The notes under the pieces were generated by a model. That model was not told the DNA's origin. It ran no database searches and worked only from the letters and a program-made list of their open reading frames with translations. A program made the position numbers and the translations under genes. Positions 1 to 7,706 of a DNA stretch of 63,800 nt are shown here, piece by piece; the first letter of the stretch is position 1; the number at the start of each line of letters is the position of its first letter. This DNA is from Candidatus Phocaeicola faecipullorum (GTDB taxonomy: Bacteria; Bacteroidota; Bacteroidia; Bacteroidales; Bacteroidaceae), in NCBI GenBank assembly GCA_018884025.1, contig JAHLFB010000011.1, positions 1 to 63,800 of the forward strand, given 5' to 3'.

Positions 1-1
1 A

Positions 2-403
2 AATTTAGGTAAATTAAGCCAGTTGAATGAATATGTCCTCGAAATGGGTCCGGAAATCAAAATACCGGGAAAGGTATTCTGCGGAACAGCATTAGGATGC
101 ACAGGTAGCGAATTTTCTTTCCAGATGTTCCGGCCGGGAACTGAAACAGGATTCAAGCACACTCATAAGAATCATGAGGAACTGTACTTCTTCCTGAGTG
201 GAAAGGGAGAGTTTCAGGTTGACGACAGAATATTCCATATAACTGAAGGCACAGTAGTCCGTGTTTCTCCGGATGGAAAACGCTCCGTACGCAACAACGG
301 CGATACCCCACTGATAATGCTGTGCATACAGTACAAGACCAATACATTCAACAGTGAAGATGCGAACGACGGAGTAATCCTGCAGGAACCTGTGAAATGG
401 TAA
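2..403 (+). CDS. Cupin-domain protein, 5' end outside window
   Basis: This is a small single-domain cupin. The frame is open to the first bases of the window and shows no in-frame ATG before it. The only in-window start is a TTG at 23 inside sequence that already reads like protein, so the true start is probably upstream. Cupin motif 1 is visible as HTHKNHEELYFF followed by a Gly-rich turn (GKGEFQV), which gives two His and one Glu as likely metal ligands. Motif 2 (FHITEGTVVRVSPDGKRSVRN) follows but lacks the usual His. The substrate cannot be told from sequence. The gene is followed by a hairpin and then an HxlR regulator on the same strand. Confidence 0.75.
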   Translation, partial: NLGKLSQLNEYVLEMGPEIKIPGKVFCGTALGCTGSEFSFQMFRPGTETGFKHTHKNHEELYFFLSGKGEFQVDDRIFHITEGTVVRVSPDGKRSVRNNGDTPLIMLCIQYKTNTFNSEDANDGVILQEPVKW

Positions 404-414
404 TCTAAAAAAAA

Positions 415-461
415 TAATCCGGTAAGTTGATGACCTGATTGAGGGAAAACTTGCCGGATTA
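415..461 (+). terminator. Hairpin after cupin gene
   Basis: Arms 415-428 and 448-461 pair over 14 bp with one G-U pair and a 19-nt loop. An A-run precedes the hairpin but no clear T-run follows, so it is either a weak terminator or an RNA-stabilising hairpin. Confidence 0.45.
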
Positions 462-485
462 TAAGATATTTCATAAAAACTTGGT

Positions 486-493
486 TACATTTG
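486..493 (+). promoter_or_regulatory. Bacteroidetes -7 box for HxlR gene
   Basis: TACATTTG matches TAnnTTTG exactly and lies 21 nt before the ATG at 515. No TTTG is seen at the usual -33 spacing. Confidence 0.4.
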
Positions 494-514
494 CAGTGAA
501 CTAAAATTCACACC

Positions 515-883
515 ATGACAAAGACTAATATTAAGGAAGAACTGTTTTCAGACTGCCCAATACGCAACATTCTGGCAAGAATAAGCGACAAATGGTCCAT
601 GCTGATTCTCTTCATGCTGTATCAGAACGGCACTATGCGTTTTAACTCGCTAAGGCACAATATCCCGGATATTTCACAGAAAATGCTGTCATCGACCTTG
701 CGTACATTGGAAGAGGATGGATACATACTAAGACAATCGTATGCCGAAGTTCCTCCACGTGTGGAATATTCACTATCGGAAAGAGGGAAATCGATTATTC
801 CGCACATAGAGGAACTTATTGATTGGGCAAAAAATAACCTTGAAGATATTCTTAATGACAGAAAGAAAAATTCTGCCAAATAA
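515..883 (+). CDS. HxlR-family winged-helix regulator
   Basis: A 122-residue MarR-like winged-helix DNA-binding protein of the HxlR/YodB family. The signature CPIRNILARISDKW begins at Cys14, and the wing region LRTLEEDGYILRQ...PPRVEYSLSERG is typical. In the HypR, YodB and QsrR members the N-terminal Cys senses disulfide or quinone stress. Cys14 is conserved here, so redox or electrophile sensing is plausible but inferred. It ends 13 bp from the convergent arsC end. The target genes are unknown; the upstream cupin is the nearest co-oriented candidate. Confidence 0.88.
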   Translation: MTKTNIKEELFSDCPIRNILARISDKWSMLILFMLYQNGTMRFNSLRHNIPDISQKMLSSTLRTLEEDGYILRQSYAEVPPRVEYSLSERGKSIIPHIEELIDWAKNNLEDILNDRKKNSAK

Positions 884-896
884 GTCTTTATCAATA

Positions 897-1352
897 TCAG
901 CACTTACCTCCGCAAGAGCATTTGGGAAGTTCCTGCTTCTTGATTTCTGTAATGTAAAAACGGGCGAAACCGTTCTTTATCTCATCGCGTACTCTGCGGA
1001 ATTCTGAATTGATGAACTCCTCAGTGCCTGTGGCATGCGACGGGTCGTCGAAACCTATGTGAAGGCGTTTTCCTACCTTACCCGTAAATGCAGGGCAACT
1101 CTCGTTTGCTCCTCCGCATACGGTTATCACATAGTCCCATTCACTGTCAAGATAAGTATTTACATGCGTTGGAATGTGATTGCTTATGTCTATCCCTACT
1201 TCCTTCATAACCTCTACCGCCTTCGGATTAACCTGAGCGGCAGGTTCTGTTCCTCCTGAATAGACCTCCAAGGAATCATCGAACGACTGTAGGAAACCGT
1301 GAGCCATCTGGCTGCGGCAGCTGTTTCCTGTACAAAGTATAAGTATTTTCAT
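897..1352 (-). CDS. arsC: Arsenate reductase, LMW-phosphatase type
   Basis: A cytoplasmic enzyme reducing As(V) to As(III), of the thioredoxin-coupled pI258-type family. The P-loop CTGNSCRS (C7-X5-R13) is at the N-terminus, the redox cysteines C79 and C86 lie in VCGGANESCP, and the general-acid region is FDDP (about 102-104). An unusual tail, CSCGGKC (Cys145, 147, 151), ends the protein and could bind As(III) or a metal, or donate thiols. It is the last gene of the ars operon, downstream of the permease. Length (151 aa) is slightly above the family norm because of this tail. Confidence 0.9.
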   Translation of the reverse strand: MKILILCTGNSCRSQMAHGFLQSFDDSLEVYSGGTEPAAQVNPKAVEVMKEVGIDISNHIPTHVNTYLDSEWDYVITVCGGANESCPAFTGKVGKRLHIGFDDPSHATGTEEFINSEFRRVRDEIKNGFARFYITEIKKQELPKCSCGGKC

Positions 1353-1388
1353 GTGAGTTTATGAGTTTCAAAGTTTTTGAGTTTGTTA

Positions 1389-2357
1389 TTACAGTAAATA
1401 GTTAAACAAATAGCCTGACAAAATTATAAAAAAGGCTACAGTCCCGAAAAATATACCTATCAAACGCCATGTCATAACCTTTTTCAACAGTGTAGCTTCA
1501 GGCAATGACAAACCTACAACGGCCATCATAAATGCTATGGCTGTCCCCATAGGCACTCCCTTAGCAACAAACACCTCTATCACCGGAACTATACCTGCGG
1601 CATTGGCATACATAGGTACTGCCAGAATAACTGAAAGCGGCACTGCATACCAGTTGTCCTTAGACATGTATTGCTCGAAGAAACCTTCCGGAACGAAACC
1701 ATGCATAAAGGCTCCTATACCAATACCTATAATGATATATATCAGCACTCCGCTAACTATTTTCCAAGCATCGCGTACGATTGAAGGTAGGCGTTTGAAG
1801 AACGTAGTATGATCCTTCTCCCACTCCTCAGCCTGTGCGGACGAGTTGGCCTGTATCTGCCTTACCCACTCGCTTAGGTATGGAGAAAGGTTCATCTTAC
1901 CCAATGCGAAACCACCTATCACACCAAGCAATATACCGCTGATGACATAAATCAAAGTAACTTTCAGACCGAATGAGCCAAGGAACATGGCTACTGCCAC
2001 TTCATTGACCAAAGGCGATGTTATCAGAAAAGCAAATGTCACTCCGAGGGGTATTCCTCCTTTGACAAAACCGATGAACAACGGTATCGACGAGCAGGAA
2101 CAGAACGGAGTTATGGCTCCGAATATGGATGCCAGAAGATATTGAAGTCCGTACATCTTGTGTGTGACAAGATAGTTTCTCAAACGCTCTATAGGGAAAT
2201 AGGCGTTTATTATCCCCATCAGCACACTGATGAAGAACAGCAGTATCAGAATCTTTATCGTGTCGTAGAAGAAGAAGTTTACGGCCACCCCAAGAGATGT
2301 TCCGGCATCAAGACCGAATATGCCGTAAACCAGCCAGTCGGCAAAATCCTGTATCAT
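1389..2357 (-). CDS. Permease of the ArsP/DUF318 family
   Basis: An inner-membrane permease of 322 residues with about eight hydrophobic segments. It shows the family hallmark TPFCSCSSIPLF (Cys86, Cys88) in one half and a matching polar helix pair in the other. ArsP members export trivalent organoarsenicals, while other members of the same Pfam family (SO_0444-like) move Cu/Zn. The setting between a small thioredoxin and arsC, under arsR, favours an arsenical substrate. Its start is 3 nt from the stop of the thioredoxin gene, so the two are probably translationally coupled. The substrate assignment is inference. Confidence 0.82.
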   Translation of the reverse strand: MIQDFADWLVYGIFGLDAGTSLGVAVNFFFYDTIKILILLFFISVLMGIINAYFPIERLRNYLVTHKMYGLQYLLASIFGAITPFCSCSSIPLFIGFVKGGIPLGVTFAFLITSPLVNEVAVAMFLGSFGLKVTLIYVISGILLGVIGGFALGKMNLSPYLSEWVRQIQANSSAQAEEWEKDHTTFFKRLPSIVRDAWKIVSGVLIYIIIGIGIGAFMHGFVPEGFFEQYMSKDNWYAVPLSVILAVPMYANAAGIVPVIEVFVAKGVPMGTAIAFMMAVVGLSLPEATLLKKVMTWRLIGIFFGTVAFFIILSGYLFNYLL

Positions 2358-2360
2358 AAT

Positions 2361-2594
2361 TTAGATGCCTAAAAGTTCTTTTACTTCGCTTTCTGTAGGA
2401 ACCTTACCTTTAATCTTTACTACCTCGTCCACTACTATGGCAGGAGTTGTCATGATATTGTAGTTCATCATTTCCATGATGTCATCCACCTTGGTAAGTT
2501 TCACATCCAAATTGTTTTCCTTGATTACTTTCTCTACTACCTGATAGGTTGTCTTGCACTTGCTGCAACCCGGTCCTAATACTTTAATTTCCAT
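2361..2594 (-). CDS. Small thioredoxin-fold protein (CSKC)
   Basis: A 77-residue redox-active disulfide protein of the MTH895/TM0996 type. The active site GCSKC (Cys10, Cys13) sits after the first strand and TTPAIVVD supplies the cis-proline loop. It is encoded 3 nt before the permease gene and follows ArsF and ArsG. In Shewanella arsEFG, a small redox protein works with ArsF in reducing nitroaromatic arsenicals. This gene is a candidate for that ArsE-like role, which is inferred from context only. It may alternatively reduce ArsC or the permease. Confidence 0.85.
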   Translation of the reverse strand: MEIKVLGPGCSKCKTTYQVVEKVIKENNLDVKLTKVDDIMEMMNYNIMTTPAIVVDEVVKIKGKVPTESEVKELLGI

Positions 2595-2716
2595 AATTCT
2601 ATAAATTTATTTAGTTATGATATTATAGTCATAGAGTATTATAGGAGGTAAAGCCCAATACTCTACATTCTGAGTACTTTACCTACTCTACATACTTTAT
2701 TACTTTATTACTCTAC
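2595..2716. repeat. Short repeats between arsG and thioredoxin gene
   Basis: The 122-bp gap holds three copies of TACTCTAC, near 2658, 2684 and 2707, within an AT-rich stretch. It also has an 8-bp inverted repeat (2646-2653 with 2677-2684) that could fold in the ars transcript. No promoter box was seen. This is the only sizeable gap in the operon downstream of arsR and arsF. Confidence 0.4.
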
Positions 2717-3421
2717 TTAATACATTACAAAACAATAATATATACCTATTACGATGAATAGTATCCCAACTATTAAGTTCAGCCATTTCTGCACGGTCTT
2801 TATACGCCCATAGAAACTGCTCATCTGCTGAACACTGAAGGCCAGTATCCATGCTACTATCAACACAGGGATAGCAGTTGCTATGGCAAACACGGCAGGA
2901 AGCAGATAGCCGGCGGTAGCTGTGGCAGACATAGGTATAAGCATCCCGAAATAGAACACACCGCTCGTAGGACAGAAAGCCAGGGCAAACAGTACCCCAA
3001 TGAGCAATGCCCCTGCTCCACCCTTTCTGGCAAGTCCTTCGGCATTGCCGTTGAAACCGAACTTAGGCAGATTGAGTCTGTCACCCCAAAGCATGAACAA
3101 TCCTATTATAAGGAGCATCGGTCCGATAAGAAGTTCGCCCCATGTACCGATAGTATTCTGTATGCCGAACATACTGGAACCTTCTCTGAGAATCATTATC
3201 AGCACTACTCCGAGCAGAGTATATGAAAGCACACGCCCCAAGGTATATAGCAGTCCGTTGATGAAAACACGCTTCCTGTTCTCGATATTTCTGCCTATAA
3301 AGCCTACAGCCGCTATATTGGTGGCAAGCGGACAAGGCGAAATGGCAGTCAACAGTCCGAGAAGGAAAGCCGTCAGAACAGGAGTCGAACTATTGTCAAG
3401 CAAATTCTGTAGCCAATCCAT
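2717..3421 (-). CDS. arsG: ArsG-like CcdA-family efflux permease
   Basis: A six-TM membrane protein of the CcdA/DsbD transmembrane family (234 aa). Its paired cysteines lie in SPCPLA (Cys30) and AFCPTSG (Cys150), which correspond to the electron-relay cysteines of CcdA. Proteins of this type next to an ArsF homologue are annotated as ArsG, the efflux permease for trivalent aromatic aminoarsenicals described in Shewanella putrefaciens. It starts 9 nt after the arsF stop. An alternative reading is a CcdA that passes electrons across the membrane to ArsF; the conserved cysteines allow either. Confidence 0.78.
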   Translation of the reverse strand: MDWLQNLLDNSSTPVLTAFLLGLLTAISPCPLATNIAAVGFIGRNIENRKRVFINGLLYTLGRVLSYTLLGVVLIMILREGSSMFGIQNTIGTWGELLIGPMLLIIGLFMLWGDRLNLPKFGFNGNAEGLARKGGAGALLIGVLFALAFCPTSGVFYFGMLIPMSATATAGYLLPAVFAIATAIPVLIVAWILAFSVQQMSSFYGRIKTVQKWLNLIVGILFIVIGIYYCFVMY

Positions 3422-3430
3422 AACGGCCGG

Positions 3431-3874
3431 TTATTTAAGCATTTCCTTAACTGTGGCTACCACACCGTTCTTGAACTCATCAGGCGACTGTCTGGCATTC
3501 TTGAATGCGAAATCTGTCATATTCTCCACACTTTCCTTGCCATCCTTATGTCCTACCACAAAGAGTGACGACCATGTTACCTCATACTTCTCTGCTATAG
3601 CCTCATTCTCTTCCTTTGGGATATCTATCACCCTGAACACCACATCGCCTTTCTTAATCTCCTCGGCAAACTCTTTTGATACTGCTTCTGAGGCATTTTT
3701 CTCTATCGCCATACATGTGGCACATCTCTGTTTGCCATGAAAGTACAACACTTCAACACAATCGCGGGCAGGAACTCCCACTTCCACTCCCTGTGCAGAC
3801 GATTCATTCTTTGTGCCCATTCCGCACGATACCAAAGTCAGGCAGGCTACGGCCATTAATACAATTTTCTTCAT
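3431..3874 (-). CDS. arsF: ArsF-like thioredoxin-fold lipoprotein
   Basis: A 147-residue exported protein with a lipobox ending at Cys17 (LVSC). The mature part is a thioredoxin-like fold carrying FHGKQRCATC (Cys51, Cys54) and an extra Cys39. It matches what I recall as the ArsF family, a partner in reducing nitrophenyl arsenicals. The predicted outer face of the inner membrane, or periplasm, places it where it could exchange electrons with the CcdA-like ArsG encoded immediately downstream. Its substrate here is inferred from family and neighbours. Confidence 0.78.
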   Translation of the reverse strand: MKKIVLMAVACLTLVSCGMGTKNESSAQGVEVGVPARDCVEVLYFHGKQRCATCMAIEKNASEAVSKEFAEEIKKGDVVFRVIDIPKEENEAIAEKYEVTWSSLFVVGHKDGKESVENMTDFAFKNARQSPDEFKNGVVATVKEMLK

Positions 3875-3947
3875 ATACCTTTTTAGTTTATTGATATTAT
3901 TAGTATTTCGTCAAATTACGAACAAAGAAAGCAAAAAAAGATGCTGC

Positions 3948-4274
3948 TTATCCGCAGCAACTCTCTTTCTTGCAAACAGACTGACCGAAGAACGCAGAAA
4001 ACATCTTTCCGGCAAGCTCCCAGTTCTCTCTGTTGATGCAGTATTTCACCTTTGGAGTTTCTATCTCTCCCTGTATCAGTCCGGCCTCCTTAAGTTCCTT
4101 AAGATGCTGTGACACTGTGGCCTTGGCTATAGGCAGTTCTTCGTGGATATCGCCAAAGAAACATGTTTCCTGACGCAAAAGAAACTCCAGGATAGCCATA
4201 CGTGCAGGATGCCCCATGGCCTTTGCAAAACGTGCCATTCTCTCCTGCTCTTCTGTATAGTTTTTGTTCGCCAT
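3948..4274 (-). CDS. arsR: ArsR/SmtB-family arsenic repressor
   Basis: A 108-residue winged-helix repressor. The [19 protein letters not shown] is at about 52-67. The classical ELCVCD metal site in helix 3 is reduced to ETCFFGD with only Cys38. Three cysteines cluster at the C-terminus instead (Cys101, 106, 107 in VCKKESCCG), as in ArsR types that bind As(III) near the C-terminus. It is the first gene of the leftward ars operon. Its upstream DNA carries a large inverted repeat over the promoter, so autoregulation is very likely. Confidence 0.9.
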   Translation of the reverse strand: MANKNYTEEQERMARFAKAMGHPARMAILEFLLRQETCFFGDIHEELPIAKATVSQHLKELKEAGLIQGEIETPKVKYCINRENWELAGKMFSAFFGQSVCKKESCCG

Positions 4275-4279
4275 TAATA

Positions 4280-4327
4280 GTATGTTTGAATATTGTTCGC
4301 AAAATTACGAATAATATTCAAACATAC
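4280..4327. promoter_or_regulatory. ars operator, 20-bp inverted repeat
   Basis: Arms 4280-4299 and 4308-4327 are reverse complements over 20 bp with one mismatch, around an 8-bp centre. The outer half is GTATGTTTGAATATT. The repeat lies 6 bp upstream of the arsR start and covers the whole spacer and -7 region of the promoter, as expected for a repressor site. Confidence 0.8.
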
Positions 4328-4330
4328 AAA
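4300..4330 (-). promoter_or_regulatory. arsR operon promoter
   Basis: On the minus strand TTTG (4327-4330) and TAATTTTG (4300-4307) are separated by exactly 19 nt, a full match to the Bacteroidetes -33/-7 consensus. The -7 box lies in the centre of the inverted repeat. Confidence 0.8.
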
Positions 4331-4382
4331 GATTTTCCGGAATTTATGAGAAAAACACATGCATTTTCCTTTAAAGCATTTA

Positions 4383-5852
4383 TCACTCACGCTTTTTCCT
4401 TCTGATAACGAAACCGGTATAGATGCACCACAGCGCTGCCAGTCCGGCAAAGAAGATATAGATAAGAGTTCCTTTTCCGAGGACGGTGTAAATACGTCCC
4501 GTATGTATCTCCTGCGCAAAGTTCCATAGCGACATAGGCAGAGAAGAAAGATTTTCAGGCATATGTAGTGCTGACGTACCCTTGTAATACTCCACTACGA
4601 AAGGTTTTTCTCCTATATTATTGCAATATCCCGATACGGCATATTTACCGAACGGAGGACCTGCAACATCTTCTGCCTTTTCTCCGGTGAAATAATCAGT
4701 AGAAACCTGTCTGCTTCTGTCCCACACATACATTCCGCTGAAAGAACCCGTAAGCCAGTTGCCACAGGAGTCTTTCTGCCAAACATTAAGTCCCATAACA
4801 CTGACAGGAGGTGTCTTCTCCAATTTCACAGGAACAGACCGGAGTGTTGCTAAAGAGAAAATACCTTCGGATGAAGACAACAGCCAGTCGTCATATTCGG
4901 CATCATAGCGAAGCATACGCAGTCTGTCATTCCAGGCATTATCACTGTCTGCAACGGTATAAGGTATAGCCGGAGTACGGAAAGAAACAAGTGCTATAAG
5001 TACAGGCGGACGGAGGCACCATCCTGTAAAAGATACGAACATGAGTATTACGAAAGTATATCTGCCAAGTTTGTCATGCCAATTAAGTGACGACTTCATT
5101 AGCTGAGTACTCCCTTTGGCTGTTTTACCGCTCCTGCGGATTCTCTTTATATATTTAGGCAAAAGCCAATATGCAATCCCGGTAAGACACAGCACTATCA
5201 ATATAACAGCTGCGGCATCCATAACCAGTTTCCCAACTGTGCCGAACATCTCTCCGCTATGCATCAGCCATACAGTACGGAAGAGCGAAACCTTACCGTC
5301 ATAACCTTCAGGAGCTTTTAATTCTAATCTTCTGAATTCATTATAAGGACTGACGGAAGTATAGAGATACGAACGTCCCACTACTACCATGGTATCACCT
5401 TTCAATACGAGGTCGGAGATACGTTCGTGAGCCGAAAGTACAAGAGGTGTACTCTCCCATCCTTTTCCATCGTTCCTGTACAGTCCAAACTGTCCTGCAA
5501 CAAAAAGAGAACCGCCCGGAGTCTGAACCATAGCCTTGATATTGCGGAAGTCTGCACCTTCCGGTAAACCTGCATTGAAATCAGACACATACAGTCCCGT
5601 TGAATCAGTCATCCAGATTCCACTGTTCCCATAGATAAATACTTTATCTTTATCCTTTATAGAACCTCGCAGAAGCCCCATATTCCATTTATTATATCTA
5701 TAATCTACCGGAAGAAAGCTTCTGTCAATATTTATATCCGCCACCAGCTCACGATGATTTAGCACTATCCCGCTCAGGCAGAACATAAGCATGAAGAATG
5801 CGAATATTATGCCAAACCATTTATGATGTTTTTTCCATGTGATGCGTTTCAT
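4383..5852 (-). CDS. PepSY-associated membrane protein
   Basis: A 489-residue inner-membrane protein of the PepSY-TM (PiuB-like) group. TM segments are predicted near 11-32, 208-232, 264-283 and close to the C-terminus (about 455-480), with two large periplasmic loops between them. Conserved histidines sit at the membrane edges (His9/10, His198, His259 and one in EIHTGR), a pattern that suggests haem or metal coordination. Family members are usually tied to iron-siderophore uptake or ferric reduction. No TonB receptor lies beside it here, so its partner is unknown. It is upstream of arsR on the same strand but separated from it by the ars promoter. Confidence 0.8.
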   Translation of the reverse strand: MKRITWKKHHKWFGIIFAFFMLMFCLSGIVLNHRELVADINIDRSFLPVDYRYNKWNMGLLRGSIKDKDKVFIYGNSGIWMTDSTGLYVSDFNAGLPEGADFRNIKAMVQTPGGSLFVAGQFGLYRNDGKGWESTPLVLSAHERISDLVLKGDTMVVVGRSYLYTSVSPYNEFRRLELKAPEGYDGKVSLFRTVWLMHSGEMFGTVGKLVMDAAAVILIVLCLTGIAYWLLPKYIKRIRRSGKTAKGSTQLMKSSLNWHDKLGRYTFVILMFVSFTGWCLRPPVLIALVSFRTPAIPYTVADSDNAWNDRLRMLRYDAEYDDWLLSSSEGIFSLATLRSVPVKLEKTPPVSVMGLNVWQKDSCGNWLTGSFSGMYVWDRSRQVSTDYFTGEKAEDVAGPPFGKYAVSGYCNNIGEKPFVVEYYKGTSALHMPENLSSLPMSLWNFAQEIHTGRIYTVLGKGTLIYIFFAGLAALWCIYTGFVIRRKKRE

Positions 5853-5880
5853 TATACAATATCAATATTGAAATCCGGTG

Positions 5881-5888
5881 CAAAAATA
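5881..5888 (-). promoter_or_regulatory. -7 box for PepSY gene
   Basis: On the minus strand TATTTTTG matches TAnnTTTG, 28 nt before the start codon. A good -33 element is not visible. Confidence 0.35.
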
Positions 5889-5928
5889 AATATAATCACT
5901 ATTCCATACAACAGGGGCATAAACAGAA

Positions 5929-5963
5929 CGCCCGACAAACGTCAATACTACGTTCATCGGGCG
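5929..5963 (-). terminator. Hairpin after sulfatase gene
   Basis: Arms 5929-5942 and 5950-5963 pair over 14 bp with two mismatches and a 7-nt loop, starting with a GC-rich CGCCCGA. No long T-run follows. Confidence 0.45.
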
Positions 5964-5990
5964 CCGCTTATTCAGATATTAAAAGATTGT

Positions 5991-7547
5991 TTACATCTTA
6001 GTCTTTTCAAACTTGTTCTTTTCTGCCATCAGGATTTTTTCAAGTTCCTGTGTCTTTTCAGGATTTTCCTTAGCTACATTCTTCTTTTCAGAAGGGTCGT
6101 CAACTACATTATAGAGCTGTACTTCCTTGCTGTTACCGAGTTCTGTCTTAGTCCAATACTCCAACGCAGGCTTATCGCTTGTTTCGATATATTTCCATCC
6201 GTCCTTAACGATAGAAAGCGTATTGTTCAGGTTCTGCTGGATTACATAGTCACATCCCTTAGTATCTGTTCCGATAAGAGTATTCAGATAGTTACGGCTG
6301 TCAGGAGCCTGTCCTTGAGGAATTTCATATCCCAACAAACCTGCGAATGATGCAAAGAAATCGACAGTAGAATATAGTCCTTCCTGTACGGCTGGTTTAA
6401 TCTTCTCCGGCCATCTTACAAGCAATGGAGTACGTGTACCGGCCTCGTATGCACTGTACTTACCACCGCGATAATTCAACATAGGAGTATGTCCGTTCAG
6501 CAATTCGCGAGCCTGATCCTGATAACCGTCGTCTATCACGGCACCATTATCACTCAGGAATACGAAAATAGTATTGTCGGCAATATTCAGGCTGTCAAGA
6601 GTATTCATAATCTCGCCCACTGTCCAGTCTAACTGAAGGATAACATCTCCGCGAGTACCCAAACCACTCTTTCCTGCAAATCTCGGATGAGGTACACGAG
6701 GTACGTGTACATCCTGAGTTCCCATATAAAGGAAGAATGTAGTGTCCTTGTTGCTTACTATGAAGTCCTTAGCCTTCTGAGTAATGATATCAGCAATCTT
6801 TTCATCATCCCACAGTGCAGACTTACCGCCTGTCATCCATCCGATACGCGGAATACCGTTTATGATAGTATTATTGTGTCCCTGACTTGGTTTAAGCTTT
6901 ACAAGTTCAGGATTTTCCTTACCTGTAGGCCAGTCTCCTACCTTATGGTCATAGCTGACAGTTATAGGGTCATTAGGGTCAAGTCCGTCCACGCGTCCGT
7001 TTTCTACAAACACGCATGGCACACGGTCAACCGTAGCCGGAATAATGTATTCATAATCGAAACCTATATCCTGAGTATTAGGCTTGATAAGCCCGTTGAA
7101 ATCGGTACCTCCCTTAGGGCCGAGTCCGAGATGCCATTTACCTACGGCAGCAGTGGCATAACCTTCGGCCTTGAACATATCGGCCATGGTAGTACATTCG
7201 GTATTGATAATCAATTCAGAGTTACCCGGTGCGATACCTGTATTTTCCTGACGCCACGGATACATACCGGTAAGAATACCGAAACGAGTAGGTGTACTTG
7301 TAGAAGATGTTGTATAAGCATTTGCAAACTGAAGTCCCTGACTTGCCAGACGGTCGATGTTTGGAGTATGGATTTTTGTTGCACCGTAGCAACTCAAATC
7401 GCCTATACCGAGGTCGTCAGCTATAAGGAATACTACGTTAGGATTCTTCTGTTTGTTTTCCGATTGATTTTTAGAACCGCCACCGGAACATGCACTGAGC
7501 AATGCCGCAGCTGAAATCAATCCCAAGTGAAAAGTGGTTTTTTCCAT
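5991..7547 (-). CDS. Sulfatase lipoprotein, serine-type active site
   Basis: A 518-residue S1-family (alkaline phosphatase superfamily) sulfatase. An N-terminal signal peptide ends in the lipobox LSAC (Cys20), followed by a Gly/Ser-rich LES-type stretch, which suggests surface or periplasmic anchoring. Metal ligands Asp44-Asp45 (ADD) are present. The formylglycine site is S84-T-P-T-R88, the serine form, which needs a radical-SAM anaerobic sulfatase-maturating enzyme. GKWHLG supplies the second active-site block. Such enzymes desulfate host glycans in gut Bacteroides. No SusCD pair or maturase is adjacent, so the substrate is unknown. Confidence 0.9.
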   Translation of the reverse strand: MEKTTFHLGLISAAALLSACSGGGSKNQSENKQKNPNVVFLIADDLGIGDLSCYGATKIHTPNIDRLASQGLQFANAYTTSSTSTPTRFGILTGMYPWRQENTGIAPGNSELIINTECTTMADMFKAEGYATAAVGKWHLGLGPKGGTDFNGLIKPNTQDIGFDYEYIIPATVDRVPCVFVENGRVDGLDPNDPITVSYDHKVGDWPTGKENPELVKLKPSQGHNNTIINGIPRIGWMTGGKSALWDDEKIADIITQKAKDFIVSNKDTTFFLYMGTQDVHVPRVPHPRFAGKSGLGTRGDVILQLDWTVGEIMNTLDSLNIADNTIFVFLSDNGAVIDDGYQDQARELLNGHTPMLNYRGGKYSAYEAGTRTPLLVRWPEKIKPAVQEGLYSTVDFFASFAGLLGYEIPQGQAPDSRNYLNTLIGTDTKGCDYVIQQNLNNTLSIVKDGWKYIETSDKPALEYWTKTELGNSKEVQLYNVVDDPSEKKNVAKENPEKTQELEKILMAEKNKFEKTKM

Positions 7548-7581
7548 AAGGTAAGATTTAGTTTAAAATGATATATGTGGA

Positions 7582-7589
7582 CAAATATA
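7582..7589 (-). promoter_or_regulatory. -7 box for sulfatase gene
   Basis: TATATTTG on the minus strand matches the -7 consensus, 34 nt before the start. No -33 TTTG is apparent in the AT-rich DNA upstream. Confidence 0.4.
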
Positions 7590-7706
7590 CGAAATATTAT
7601 GAAAAATACATTAATCATACCAAGGGAAATAATATATTTTATTTATATACAGCTATTAAATAAGAATATTTCGATTAAAGCATACTCTATATACTTTCAT
7701 TGTCTT

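Noticed and set aside
3000..3740. Long plus-strand ORF (246 codons) opposite arsG and arsF
   Set aside because: It is the antisense shadow of two recognisable genes and has low-complexity Ser/Pro-rich content and no start context.
6687..7514. Plus-strand ORF opposite the sulfatase
   Set aside because: Antisense to a clear sulfatase and of Cys/His-rich random composition.
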